Shown here: positions 33,414 through 42,496 of the stretch, piece after piece
Layout of the letters: each line of letters opens with the position of its first letter
How positions within the stretch are numbered: the stretch's first letter is position 1
Source of the DNA: an uncultured Rhodospirillales bacterium
GTDB lineage: Bacteria > Pseudomonadota > Alphaproteobacteria > Acetobacterales > Acetobacteraceae
DNA length: 64,000 bases
Direction of reading: 5' to 3'
NCBI GenBank assembly: GCA_903835235.1
Contig: CAILMF010000036.1
Location: 95,761 to 159,760, forward strand
Program-made: the position numbers and the translations under genes
The notes under the pieces: model-generated
The model's database searches: none
The model's input: the letters and a program-made list of their open reading frames with translations, nothing else
Told to the model about the DNA's origin: nothing

Positions 33414-34700
33414 CTACAGCCCCACCGCGATCCTCGGCAGCCAGAGCGCGATCTCCGGGAAGACCACCACCAGGGCCAGCGCCACGAACATCGCCAGGAT
33501 CATCCAGACCACCCAGGGGATGGTGCTTTCCATGGTCACGCCGGCGATGCGGCAGCTGACCATCAGGTTTACCGCCAAGGGGGGCGTGAACTGGCCGATG
33601 GCGATCTTCATGGTCAGCAGCACGCCGAACCAGGTGAGGTCCCAGTGATAGGCCTGGGCGATGGGGATCAGCACCGGCAGCAGGATCAGGAAGATCGAGA
33701 CGCCATCCAGGAACATGCCGATGATGATCAGCGCGACCATCAGCAGCGCGATGGTGCCGTATTCACCTAGGCCCAGGCCGACGATCCAGTTGGCGATGGG
33801 CTGCACGATGCCGAGCGTGGACGTGGACCAGGCGAAGACCGAGGCGAGCGCGATGACGACCAGGATGGTGGCGGAGAGTTCGCCGGCTTCGACCAGCATC
33901 TCGTAGACGTCGCGCAGCGTCAGCGTGCGATAGACCACGAAGCCGATGAACAGCCCGTAGGCCACCGCCATCACCGCCGCTTCCGTTGGCGTGAAGGCGC
34001 CGGTGCGCATGCCGCCGAGGATGACGACGGGCGCCATCAACCCCCAGAAGGCTTCCTTGAAGGTCTGCCAGATGCCCGGCTTGTCCGTGGCTGGGGACTT
34101 GCCGCCGAAATCCTTGATCAGGCTGATGACGACGATGGGCACGATGATGGCGATGCCCGCCAGGATGCCCGGGAACATGCCGGCCATGAAGATCGCGGGC
34201 ACCGAGACGCCGGGCACCAGCACGGCATAGACGATGAAGGCGATGGAGGGCGGGATCAGGATATCGGTGGCCGCAGCGGCGCCGACGACTGACGCGATGA
34301 AGGAACGCGGGTAGCCGTCCTTTACCATGCTGCGGGTCACCACCTGGCCAACGGCGGCGGAGGTGGCCGGGCCGCTGCCGCTGATGCCGCCGATGACCAT
34401 GGCCACCAGCACCGCCACCGAGGCCAGCGCGCCGCGCCCGGCGCCGACGAGGGCGGTCATGAAGCGCACCAGGCGCAGCGCCACGCCGGTGCGGTCGAAC
34501 ACGCTGCCGACCAGCACGAACATCGGGATCGCCATCAGCGGGTATTTGGCGATGCCGGCATAGACATTGGTGGGCACGGCGGCGATGGCCTGGTCCGCCA
34601 GGAAGATCGCCAGCGTGCCGGCCAGGCCCAGCGCCACGCCGATGGGCACGCCGGCCAGCAGCATGGCGACGAAGGCGACGAAGAGGATGGTGCCGGTCAC
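33414..34700 (-). CDS. dctM: TRAP transporter large permease subunit
   Basis: A 428-residue DctM-type membrane protein with about 12 hydrophobic helices. The family segments LAGVPIGVALGLAG, VIGGISGSGPATSAAVGQVV, ATDILIPPSIAFIVYAV and FTPPLAVNLMVSC are present. It drives sodium-coupled uptake of carboxylates handed over by DctP. Its ATG overlaps the dctQ stop by 4 bp. Confidence 0.94.
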   Translation of the reverse strand: MTGTILFVAFVAMLLAGVPIGVALGLAGTLAIFLADQAIAAVPTNVYAGIAKYPLMAIPMFVLVGSVFDRTGVALRLVRFMTALVGAGRGALASVAVLVAMVIGGISGSGPATSAAVGQVVTRSMVKDGYPRSFIASVVGAAAATDILIPPSIAFIVYAVLVPGVSVPAIFMAGMFPGILAGIAIIVPIVVISLIKDFGGKSPATDKPGIWQTFKEAFWGLMAPVVILGGMRTGAFTPTEAAVMAVAYGLFIGFVVYRTLTLRDVYEMLVEAGELSATILVVIALASVFAWSTSTLGIVQPIANWIVGLGLGEYGTIALLMVALIIIGMFLDGVSIFLILLPVLIPIAQAYHWDLTWFGVLLTMKIAIGQFTPPLAVNLMVSCRIAGVTMESTIPWVVWMILAMFVALALVVVFPEIALWLPRIAVGL

Positions 34701-35221
34701 GCGGCGGGCTCCGGCTCATGCTCGCCGCGGATCACCCGGACCATGCGGCCCACGGCGCGCGCCATGACCGCCAGGGACAGCACCGGCAGCCAGATGCTGT
34801 AGAGCCATTGCGGGTTTTCGAGGCCGCCGGACATGATCTCGAAGCGGTATTCGTCCCAGGTCATCAGCCCGCCCCAGACCAGCAGGATGCCGAACATCAG
34901 CACCAGCAGCCCCAGCGCCAGCAGCTCGAAGGCCCGGCGCAGCGGCGGCGCCAGGCTGTCCACGAAGTAGCCGATGCGGATCTGCCGGCCGGCCGCGGTG
35001 GCCAGGCCGGTGCCCAGCAGCGCCAGCACCACCATCAGCGCGATTGAGTATTCCTCGGTGAAGGCGAGGGAGACGTTGGACAGGTAGCGCACCACCACAT
35101 TGGCGAAGGTGATGAGCGCCATCGCCCCCATCACCCCGGCGATGAGCACCTTCTCCACCGTCAGCGGCACCGCGGTGCGCGGCTCCGGCTGCGGTGCCGT
35201 GGGGTCGAACTCGACGCTCAC
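34697..35221 (-). CDS. dctQ: TRAP transporter small permease subunit
   Basis: A 174-residue DctQ-type protein with four transmembrane helices and the family motif FTEEYSIALMVVLALLG followed by RQIRIGYFVDSL. Translation probably starts at a GTG (VSVEFDP) with AAGGCGG upstream. This start sits exactly at the edge of the 29-bp repeat array, so the array forms the untranslated leader between dctP and dctQ. A longer frame would read into the repeats. Confidence 0.88.
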   Translation of the reverse strand: MSVEFDPTAPQPEPRTAVPLTVEKVLIAGVMGAMALITFANVVVRYLSNVSLAFTEEYSIALMVVLALLGTGLATAAGRQIRIGYFVDSLAPPLRRAFELLALGLLVLMFGILLVWGGLMTWDEYRFEIMSGGLENPQWLYSIWLPVLSLAVMARAVGRMVRVIRGEHEPEPAA

Positions 35222-35454
35222 GGCACCCGCCTTGGGTGCGCGAAGCTCACGACGCCCGCCTTGCGTGAGCAAAGCTCACGACACCCACCTTGCGTGAGCG
35301 ACGCTCATGACACCCGCCTTGCGTGAGCGACGCTCATGACGCCCGCCTTGCGTGAGCAAAGCTCACGACACCGACCTGCGTGAGCAAAGCTCACGACACC
35401 CACCTTGCGTGAGCAAAGCTCACGACAGCCGCCCTGCGTGAGCAAAGCTCACGA
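35221..35454. repeat. 29-bp tandem hairpin repeats between dctP and dctQ
   Basis: Seven near-identical copies plus one degenerate copy of a 29-bp unit (one copy is 28 bp). Each contains the hairpin CGTGAGC-AAA-GCTCACG; in two copies the arms and loop change together (GAGCGACGCTC), and the stem is largely preserved. The array runs from the dctP stop codon to the dctQ start. There are no unique spacers, so it is not CRISPR. Confidence 0.85.
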
Positions 35455-36477
35455 CGCCGCGCGGATGACGCGCTCGGCCTTCTGTACCAGGTCGTGGCCA
35501 ATGGTGGCGGCCCACTTGTCGAAGACCGGGCGGGTGGCGCTCGCGAAGGCGCGCTTCTCGGCATCGGTCAGCACGGTGGTTTCCACGCCGCGCCTGGTCA
35601 GTTCCTCGAAGGCGCTGCGGTCGTTGTTGTCGCCAAGGCCCTTGCGGGTGACGCCGATCTCATAGCGGCCGGCTTCCAGCGCGCACTCACGCACCAGCGC
35701 CTGGTCGGCGGCGTTGAACTGCGCCATCACCTGCTTGCCGGCGGCGAAGACGAGGGGATCGTTGACGTAGTTCCACACGCTCAGGTGCTTCTGCGCCAGC
35801 GTGTCCATGCGGAAGGCCAGGAACAGGTTGACCGGGTTTTCCTGGCCATCCACCGCGCCCGTGGACAGCGCCGGCTGCAGGTCGGCGAAGGACATCTGCA
35901 CCGGGTTGGCGCCCAGGCTTTCGTAGATATCCTTGAAAATGTTGCCGGCGGCGAAGCGGATCTTCAGGCCGCGCAGGTCGGCGGGAGTGCGGATCACGCG
36001 CTTGCTGTTGCTGATCTCGCGGAAGCCGTTCTCGCCCCAGGCCAGCGGCACCACGTCGCGGGCTTCCAGCACCTTGAAGAAGTCGCGGCCGACATCGCTG
36101 GCCAGCAGCGCGTCGAAGGCGCGGTGGTTGGGCAGCAGGAAGGGCAGCTGGAACAGCGCGGCTTCCTTGACCTGCGGGCTGATGTTGATGGTGGAGTAGA
36201 CGCAGAAGTCGATGACGCCCTGGCGCATGGCCAGCATTTCCCGCGTCTGGTCGCCGCCGACCAGCTGGCTGCCCGGGTAGGTCTTCACGTTGATCCGGCC
36301 GCCGCTGCGCTCGGTGATCAGTTCCGCCCATTTGAAGGCGCCGTCGGCGAAGGGGATCGGCCGGTTGCCGACCACCGACATCTTGTATTCCGGCTTGTAC
36401 TGGGTCTGCGCCCGCGCAACGAAGGGCAGGGCAAGGCCGGCGGCCAGGGCGCCGCGGCGGGTGGTGATGAGGCTCAT
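35449..36477 (-). CDS. dctP: TRAP transporter periplasmic binding protein
   Basis: A 342-residue DctP-type receptor with an RR signal peptide (TTRRGALAAGLALPFVARAQ). Family blocks include GGRINVKTYPGSQLVGGDQTREML, the conserved ligand arginine region LRGLKIRFAAG and the FADLQPALSTGAVDGQENP signature. First gene of dctPQM; GGGAGAAA precedes the ATG. Its stop codon lies inside the last 29-bp repeat. The substrate is probably an organic acid. Confidence 0.93.
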   Translation of the reverse strand: MSLITTRRGALAAGLALPFVARAQTQYKPEYKMSVVGNRPIPFADGAFKWAELITERSGGRINVKTYPGSQLVGGDQTREMLAMRQGVIDFCVYSTINISPQVKEAALFQLPFLLPNHRAFDALLASDVGRDFFKVLEARDVVPLAWGENGFREISNSKRVIRTPADLRGLKIRFAAGNIFKDIYESLGANPVQMSFADLQPALSTGAVDGQENPVNLFLAFRMDTLAQKHLSVWNYVNDPLVFAAGKQVMAQFNAADQALVRECALEAGRYEIGVTRKGLGDNNDRSAFEELTRRGVETTVLTDAEKRAFASATRPVFDKWAATIGHDLVQKAERVIRAAS

Positions 36478-36554
36478 TGGCGTTTCTCCCGCAGGGATTT
36501 TCTACGGGAACGGGTGCGACGATGCGCCGGCAAAAGCAAGGGGGAAAGCGCGGC

Positions 36555-37922
36555 CTAGCTCAGCTCGAGCACGGCGATATGCCCCTCCGCCACCGGCCAG
36601 GTGCGGCCGACCAGGCGCTGCTGGTTGAACAGCCCGGCGATGGAGGTGTTCAGCCGCTGCGGCCCCAGCCGGGCGGTGACGGTGGCGCTGGCGGCCACGC
36701 CGCGCGGCACCTGGGTGGCGTCGGGCTCCCGCCCATCCAGCAGCACCACGTCCCGCGGCAGGCCGAAATAGGCCCGCGGCCGGGTGAACAGCACCACGGC
36801 GGCGGCCTCGCGGTCCTCCGCGGTCAGCGGCCGGGCCGGGCGCAGATGCACCAGGTTGGAGGAACGCGGGAAGGGCTGGCGGTAGATATGCGTGGTCGGG
36901 TAGTCCTGCGCGCTGACCACGATCTCCAGGTGCCAGTCCGGCCCGACCGTGACCGGCCCCCAGACGCCATCGCCGCGGGTCAGGCGCTTCAGGATCGGCG
37001 GACCCATGCGCAGGCCGGCGGCATCGACGCGATGCACCTCCACCGTCGCGCCGGCCAGCGGCCTGTTGGTCTGCACCCCGCCTGGCGTGCCGGTGACGCG
37101 GCCATTCAGCACCGGCCGGCCCTCGGGCATGATGTCGAGGCGGGACGGCTCGGTGCCGGTGATGAAGCGATACATCTCGCGGAAGGCGCGCGGGCTGTAG
37201 GCGGTCTCCCGATGGTCCAGGCCGGGGAGGACCAGGTTGGTGGCGCCGCGCAGCTCCGGCCCGGCGGCGTCCACCCCGGTGGGGGTGCCGGCGCGGCCGA
37301 TGTAGCGGCCATCGGGCTGGGCGTAGAGGTCGTTGGCGTCGCTGCGCAGCGTCAGGAAGGCGGTGCCCCGGGCCACGTCGGTCTCGCCGCCGTTCAGCTT
37401 GCGCAGGAAGGCGGAGCGGGCATTGAACTCGCTGTTGGGGCGCCAATCAGGGCTGTCCCACACGCCATGGTTCGGCGTGCCGCAGAGCACGGCGTGGGAG
37501 ACCTCGGCGGTGCCGTTGTTGTGCAGCACGTGGTTGCGGATGGGGTAGCCGCCGCGGCTGTTGCCCACCAGCGCCACGCGCTCGGCCCCGGTGCGGCGGC
37601 GCAGCGCGGTGATGGCGCGGGCGGTGGCCTGCAGGAACTCGGCCGCGGAGGAGCGCAGCGGCTGGGCCACGCCGTCGTCGTCCCGGGCCAGTGGGTTCTC
37701 CAGGTCCATCGCGGCCATGTTCTCGCGCGGGAAACCGTTGCTCTCGAAGCGCCAGAGCGTGGTGGTCCACAGCGCGCTGTGGTCGCCATTGCCGTGGATG
37801 AACAGGATGGGCGGCGGCGCGGCCGGGGTTGGCGGGGCCAGCGCCGGCTGGGCCTGGGCCGGGCGCAGCGCCGGGGCGGCCAGGGAAGCGGAGGCGGCGA
37901 GCAGCAGCGAGCGGCGATGCAT
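36555..37922 (-). CDS. Exported alpha/beta hydrolase (lipase/esterase-like)
   Basis: A 455-residue secreted hydrolase. The signal peptide MHRRSLLLAASASLAAPALRPAQAQ is followed by the oxyanion strand ILFIHGNGDHSALW and the nucleophile elbow GNSRGG (serine in G-x-S-x-G). H in the CGTPNHG or LPGLDHRE segment is the likely triad histidine. After the catalytic domain (to about residue 260) comes a beta-rich region of about 180 residues, possibly an Ig-like domain. GGAGGAAA precedes the ATG. Divergent from the efflux pump gene. Confidence 0.85.
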   Translation of the reverse strand: MHRRSLLLAASASLAAPALRPAQAQPALAPPTPAAPPPILFIHGNGDHSALWTTTLWRFESNGFPRENMAAMDLENPLARDDDGVAQPLRSSAAEFLQATARAITALRRRTGAERVALVGNSRGGYPIRNHVLHNNGTAEVSHAVLCGTPNHGVWDSPDWRPNSEFNARSAFLRKLNGGETDVARGTAFLTLRSDANDLYAQPDGRYIGRAGTPTGVDAAGPELRGATNLVLPGLDHRETAYSPRAFREMYRFITGTEPSRLDIMPEGRPVLNGRVTGTPGGVQTNRPLAGATVEVHRVDAAGLRMGPPILKRLTRGDGVWGPVTVGPDWHLEIVVSAQDYPTTHIYRQPFPRSSNLVHLRPARPLTAEDREAAAVVLFTRPRAYFGLPRDVVLLDGREPDATQVPRGVAASATVTARLGPQRLNTSIAGLFNQQRLVGRTWPVAEGHIAVLELS

Positions 37923-38098
37923 GGTTCATTTCCTCCACGGCGGCGTCGCCTGTTGGGCCGCAACTCTACCGGGAATGGCAGGGTTGGCGAGGCGCCCGCG
38001 CGCCAGCGGGCGGAAAACCGGGTTGCCGTGGCCACCAGGCACCGCCATGCTGCGGGGAAAGCATTGCTGCGGCGCAGCATAAGCTGGTAGCCAGAGGG

Positions 38099-39268
38099 AT
38101 GCCCGTGATCTCCTGGTACCTGGTGGCCCTGCTGGGCGCGCTGACCGCCATCGGCCCCATCTCCACCGACATCTACCTGCCCAGCTTCCCGACCCTGGCG
38201 GCCGAGTTCGCCGCCAGCCCGGCGGCGGTGCAGCGGACGCTGGCGGCCAGCTTCATCGGCATGGCGCTGGGCCAGGCGGTGTATGGGCCGGTCTCGGACC
38301 GCTTCGGCCGGCGGCTGCCGCTGGCGGTGGGCATGGCGATCTTCACCCTGGCATCCCTCGGCTGCGCGTTGGCGCCGGGGATACTCTCGCTGACCGGGTT
38401 GCGGCTGGTGCAGGCGCTGGGCGGCTGTGCCGGGGTGGTGGTGGCGCGCGCCATGGTGCGCGACCTGGCCGAGGGTGCCGCCATGGTGCGGCTGATGGCC
38501 AGGTTGATGCTGGTGTTTGCGTTGGCGCCCATCCTTGGCCCCAGCATCGGCGGCTGGCTGCTGGGGGCCATGGGTTGGCGGGCGGTGTTCTGGCTGCTGG
38601 CGATCTATGGCGTGGCGATGGTGCTGGCGGTGTGGCTGCTGCCGGAAAGCCTGCCGCCGGAGCGGCGCCAGCGCGGCGGCGCGGCCAGCGTGCTGCGGAC
38701 CTATGGCCGCCTGCTGCGGGACCGGCGCTTCATGGCCTATGCGCTGGGCGGCACCTTGGCGATGGGCGGCATGTTCGCCTATATCGCCGGATCGCCCTTC
38801 GTGTTCATGCACCTGCATGGCGTTTCGCCGCAGGGCTATGGGCTGTATTTCGGGCTGAATGCGCTGGGCATCATGGCCGTGGCGCAATGGGTCGAGCGGT
38901 TGGCGGCGCGGGTGCCGCCGGCGCGGATATTGGCATGGGGGCAGGGCGCTTCCGTGCTGGCGGCGCTGGCGTTGGTGCTGGTGGCGGCCACCGGCTGGGG
39001 TGGCTTTCTGGCGCTGGTCGGGACGCTGTGGTGCTACATCGCCAGCCTGGGCGGGATCATGCCGGTTTCCACCGCCATGGCCATGAGCGCGCAGGGCAAG
39101 GTGGCGGGCAGCGCCTCGGCGGTGATCGGCGTGCTGCAATTCGGCATCGGCGCCGGGGCGGGGATGCTGGTTTCGCTGCTGGGCGATGGCAGCGCGCTGC
39201 CGATGGCGCTGGCCATGGCGGTGTGCGGCGTGGCCGGGCTGGGGCTGCGATTGTTCTTGGCGCGGTAG
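38099..39268 (+). CDS. Bcr/CflA-family drug efflux MFS transporter
   Basis: A 389-residue, 12-helix major facilitator. Hallmarks of the Bcr/CflA (DHA1) branch are PISTDIYLPSFPTLA in helix 1, GQAVYGPVSDRFGRRLPL (motif A), LRLVQALGGCAGVVVARAMVRDL (motif B region) and ALAPILGPSIGGWLL (motif C, drug antiporters). It exports small amphiphiles such as bicyclomycin or sulfonamides. AGAGGG lies close to the ATG. Confidence 0.9.
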   Translation: MPVISWYLVALLGALTAIGPISTDIYLPSFPTLAAEFAASPAAVQRTLAASFIGMALGQAVYGPVSDRFGRRLPLAVGMAIFTLASLGCALAPGILSLTGLRLVQALGGCAGVVVARAMVRDLAEGAAMVRLMARLMLVFALAPILGPSIGGWLLGAMGWRAVFWLLAIYGVAMVLAVWLLPESLPPERRQRGGAASVLRTYGRLLRDRRFMAYALGGTLAMGGMFAYIAGSPFVFMHLHGVSPQGYGLYFGLNALGIMAVAQWVERLAARVPPARILAWGQGASVLAALALVLVAATGWGGFLALVGTLWCYIASLGGIMPVSTAMAMSAQGKVAGSASAVIGVLQFGIGAGAGMLVSLLGDGSALPMALAMAVCGVAGLGLRLFLAR

Positions 39269-39322
39269 GCCCGGGCTGGGCTAGCCTTGTTCCGCCCACG
39301 CAGATGGGCGGGGAGACGAGCA

Positions 39323-39724
39323 ATGGCGAGTTTGAGCCCGGACCTGTTCTGGCTGGCCGCGACGGCGACGCTGACCGCGCTGATGTGGCTGCCCTATATC
39401 CTCAACCGCGTGCTGGAGCAGGGGCTGGAAGGCGCGGTGCTGAACCCGGCGCCGCCCAGCCCGGCCAAGGCTGCCTGGGCCGAGCGGCTGCGCGCGGCGC
39501 ATGCCAACATGGCCGTGGCGCTGGCGATCTTCGCCGCCCTGGTGCTCAGCGTGCAGGCGGCGGGGCTGGCTTCCCCCGGGACCGCGCTGGCCTGCCAGGT
39601 GTTCTTCTGGGCCAGGCTGGTGCATGCCGTGGTGTACACGCTGGGCGTGCCGATGGGGCGGACGCTGGCCTTCACCGTGGCGTTCATCTGCCAGATGGTG
39701 CTGGCCTGGACGCTGCTGGGGTAG
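39323..39724 (+). CDS. MAPEG-family membrane protein
   Basis: A 133-residue protein with four hydrophobic helices and the MAPEG pattern: ERLRAAHANMAVALAIFAALVL, then FFWARLVHAVVYTLGVPMGRTLAF. Bacterial members of this branch have no assigned reaction. GGGGAGACG precedes ATG 39323. Confidence 0.82.
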   Translation: MASLSPDLFWLAATATLTALMWLPYILNRVLEQGLEGAVLNPAPPSPAKAAWAERLRAAHANMAVALAIFAALVLSVQAAGLASPGTALACQVFFWARLVHAVVYTLGVPMGRTLAFTVAFICQMVLAWTLLG

Positions 39725-39742
39725 CGCGGGGCCCCCACCCAA

Positions 39743-39766
39743 CCCTCCCCCGCGGGCGGGGGAGGG
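39743..39766. terminator. GC hairpin between convergent genes
   Basis: CCCTCCCCCG and CGGGGGAGGG pair over 10 bp around a CGGG loop, 18 bp after the MAPEG stop. It acts as a probable bidirectional transcript end. Confidence 0.6.
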
Positions 39767-39888
39767 CTTCGGGGCGGGACTGCCGGGGTGCGCTTTGCGA
39801 CGGACCTTGCCTGACTGGTGGGGGAGGGCTTCAGGGCGGGACAGCCCGGGTGCGCTCGGCGAAGGAACTTCCCCGGGAGGGCTTCAGG
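39758..39888. repeat. Imperfect direct repeats (about 62 and 53 bp apart)
   Basis: GGGAGGGCTTC recurs at 39760, 39822 and 39875, with similar following sequence (GGGGCGGGACTGCC / AGGGCGGGACAGCC). The third copy runs into the stop codon of the acyl-CoA ligase gene. This looks like local duplication of a 3'-end sequence. Confidence 0.5.
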
Positions 39889-41506
39889 GCACCTGCCCGC
39901 GCAGCACGTGCTTCTGGATCTTGCCGGTGCTGGTGCGTGGCAGCTCGGAAAAAACCACCAGCTTCGGGCACTTGAAGCCGGCCAGGTGCTGGCGGCAATG
40001 GGCGATCAGCTCGGCTTCCGTCGCGGCCATGCCGGCGCGGAGTTCAATGAAGGCGCAGGGCACCTCGCCCCATTTGTCGTCCTGCTTGGCCACCACCGCG
40101 GCCAGGGCGACGGCGGGGTGCTTGTAGAGAGTATCCTCGACTTCGATCGAAGAAATATTCTCGCCGCCACTGATGATGATGTCCTTGCTGCGGTCGCGCA
40201 GCTGGATGTAGCCGTCCGGGTACTTCACCGCCAGGTCGCCGGTGTGGAACCAGCCGCCGGCGAAGGCTTTGCGGGTTGCCTCGGGGTCCTTCAGGTAGCC
40301 CTTCATGACCACGTTGCCGCGCATCATTACCTCGCCCATGGTGGTGCCATCGGCGGGCACCGGCGCCATGGTGTCGGCATCCATGACATCCAGGCCCTCA
40401 AGCGCCAGGTAGCGCACGCCCTGGCGGGCCATCAGCCGGGCCTGGTCGGGGGCGGGCAGGGCATTCCAGGCGGCGTTCCATTCGTTGACCACGGCGGGGC
40501 CGTACACTTCCGTCAGGCCGTAGACGTGCAGCACGTTGAAGCCGGCCGCGCCCATCGCCGCCAGCACCGCTTCCGGCGGCGGCGCGCCGGCGACCACGAA
40601 CTGCACCTGGCGGGCCAGCGCCGGGCGCTGCGCGGCCGGGGTTTCCAGCAGCGTCGCCATGACCACGGGGGCGCCGCACATGTGGGAGACGCCGTGTTCG
40701 GCCATCAGCTGCCACATCAGCGCGCCGCGCACGGCGCGCAGGCACACATGGGTGCCGACCACGGCGCAGACGGTCCAGGGGAAGCACCAGCCGTTGCAGT
40801 GGAACATCGGCAGCGTCCACAGGTACACCGGATGATTGGCCATGCTGGCCGAGAGCACGTTGCCGGTGGCCAGCAGGCAGGCGCCGCGATGGTGATAGAC
40901 CACGCCCTTCGGCCGGCCGGTGGTGCCGCTGGTGTAGTTCAGCGTGATCGCGTCCCATTCATCAGCCGGCATCGGCCAGGGGAAGCTGGGGTCGCCCTCG
41001 GCGAGGAAGGCCTCGTAGGGCTGGCCGCCCAGCGTATTGGCGCGGGCGGCTTCGGGGGCTTCGGGGTCGTCCACCTCGATGATGATCGGCTTTGCCTTGG
41101 CCTGCAGGAGGGCCAGGCGGAGCAGCGGGATCAGCTCCTTGTCCACGATGATCGCGCGGGCTTCGCCGTGGTCCAGGATGTAGGCGATGGTGTCCGCGTC
41201 CAGCCGGGTGTTCAGCGCGTTCAGCACGGCGCCGGACATCGGCACGCCGTAATGCGCCTCCACCATCTCGGGGATGTTGGGCAGCAGGGCGGCCACCGTG
41301 TCTCCGCGGCCGATGCCGCGCTGCGCCAGCGCGCTGGCCAGTTGCACCGCGCGGTCGCGCAGCGCGCGGTAGGGCCGGCGCAAGCTGCCGTGGATGACGG
41401 CGATGTGGTCCGGAAAGGTCTGCGCCGCGCGTTCCAGGAACAGCAGCGGGGTCAGCGGCTGGTGGTTGGCGGGCTGCTGTTCCAGGCCCTGGGTGTACAT
41501 GGACAT
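39884..41506 (-). CDS. Acyl-CoA synthetase (AMP-forming)
   Basis: A 540-residue ANL-superfamily ligase. The AMP/ATP loop TSGTTGRPKGVVYHHRG, the motif YGLTEVYGP, the GWFHTGDLAVKYPDGYIQLRDRSKDIIISGGENISS hinge block (shown as motifs GWFHTGD and DRSKDII) and the catalytic lysine near the end (PRTSTGKIQKH) are all present. It resembles medium-chain or aryl acid ligases. TGGAGG precedes ATG 41506, which overlaps the enoyl-CoA hydratase stop. Confidence 0.92.
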   Translation of the reverse strand: MSMYTQGLEQQPANHQPLTPLLFLERAAQTFPDHIAVIHGSLRRPYRALRDRAVQLASALAQRGIGRGDTVAALLPNIPEMVEAHYGVPMSGAVLNALNTRLDADTIAYILDHGEARAIIVDKELIPLLRLALLQAKAKPIIIEVDDPEAPEAARANTLGGQPYEAFLAEGDPSFPWPMPADEWDAITLNYTSGTTGRPKGVVYHHRGACLLATGNVLSASMANHPVYLWTLPMFHCNGWCFPWTVCAVVGTHVCLRAVRGALMWQLMAEHGVSHMCGAPVVMATLLETPAAQRPALARQVQFVVAGAPPPEAVLAAMGAAGFNVLHVYGLTEVYGPAVVNEWNAAWNALPAPDQARLMARQGVRYLALEGLDVMDADTMAPVPADGTTMGEVMMRGNVVMKGYLKDPEATRKAFAGGWFHTGDLAVKYPDGYIQLRDRSKDIIISGGENISSIEVEDTLYKHPAVALAAVVAKQDDKWGEVPCAFIELRAGMAATEAELIAHCRQHLAGFKCPKLVVFSELPRTSTGKIQKHVLRGQVP

Positions 41507-42348
41507 CAGCGGTGCCTCCATTCCGGGCTGCGCTTGGCCACGAAGGCGCCGATGCCCTCGGCGGCGTCCTCGGCCAGCAGGTTTTCGACCATCACCTCGC
41601 CGGCCAGGGCGTAGGCTTCGGCCAAGGGCAGGCCGGACTGGCGATGGAAGGCGCGCTTGCCCATGCGCACCGCCAACCCGCTGCGGCCGGCGATCTGCCG
41701 CGCCAGGTCTAGGGTGGCATCCGCCAACTCGGCGTCCGGCACCACGCGGTTGACCAGGTGCATGGCGCGGGCGGCCTCGGCGCCGACCATGTCGCCGGTC
41801 AGCAGCATTTCCAGCGCGGCCTTGCGCGGCACGGCGCGGGAGAGCGCGACCGCCGGCGTGGAGCAGAACAGCCCGATATCCACCCCCGGCGTGCAGAACC
41901 GGGCAGAGGCGGCGACCACGGCCAGGTCCGCGGTGGCCACCAGCTGGCAGCCGGCGGCGGTGGCCACGCCCTGCACGCTGGCGATAACCGGCTGCGGCAG
42001 CGCGACGATGGACTGCATCAGCCGGCCACAGGCGGCCATGGTTTCGGTGAACAGGGCGCGGCCGGCATCGGCCCCGGCGCGGGCGGCGGTGACTTCCTTC
42101 AGGTCGTGGCCGGCGCAGAACACTGGGCCGGCGGCGGCCAGCACCACGCAACGCACCGTGTCGTCCTGCGCCAGCGCGTCCAGCTGAGCCTGGAGCGCGG
42201 CCATCATCGCCAGGGAAAGGCTGTTGCGCTGGGCCGGGCGGTTCAGCGTCAGCACCGCGACGGCATCGACATCCGCACGCAGCACGGCGGCATCCGCGTC
42301 CTTGTCCATTGCGACGCGCGCGGCTTCGGTCTGCGGTGCGGCTGACAT
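41506..42348 (-). CDS. Enoyl-CoA hydratase/isomerase
   Basis: A 280-residue crotonase. The oxyanion hole is in FCAGHDLKEV and in VQGVATAAGCQLVATADLAV; the position of the first catalytic glutamate (usually in an ELA/E-G segment) is occupied by CQLVA, so a dual-Glu hydratase mechanism is doubtful. AGGAGGCGCC precedes the ATG. It is upstream of, and coupled to, the acyl-CoA ligase, as in a beta-oxidation module. Confidence 0.88.
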   Translation of the reverse strand: MSAAPQTEAARVAMDKDADAAVLRADVDAVAVLTLNRPAQRNSLSLAMMAALQAQLDALAQDDTVRCVVLAAAGPVFCAGHDLKEVTAARAGADAGRALFTETMAACGRLMQSIVALPQPVIASVQGVATAAGCQLVATADLAVVAASARFCTPGVDIGLFCSTPAVALSRAVPRKAALEMLLTGDMVGAEAARAMHLVNRVVPDAELADATLDLARQIAGRSGLAVRMGKRAFHRQSGLPLAEAYALAGEVMVENLLAEDAAEGIGAFVAKRSPEWRHR

Positions 42349-42496
42349 CGGCGGCGCCTCCTGCTTGTTGCGCCTGAGGTAGCGCGGCGGGAAGCGGGGC
42401 GCCAGGGGAGGATGCCCCGGCATGGCCTGTGACGCGGTTGTAAAGCCCAGGAAAATTCCGTGGGCGGGCGGCTATTCTGCGGGCGGAAAAGCGTCG

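Noticed and set aside
35221..35454. The 29-bp repeats as a CRISPR array
   Set aside because: Copies are directly adjacent without unique spacers, and there are no cas genes.
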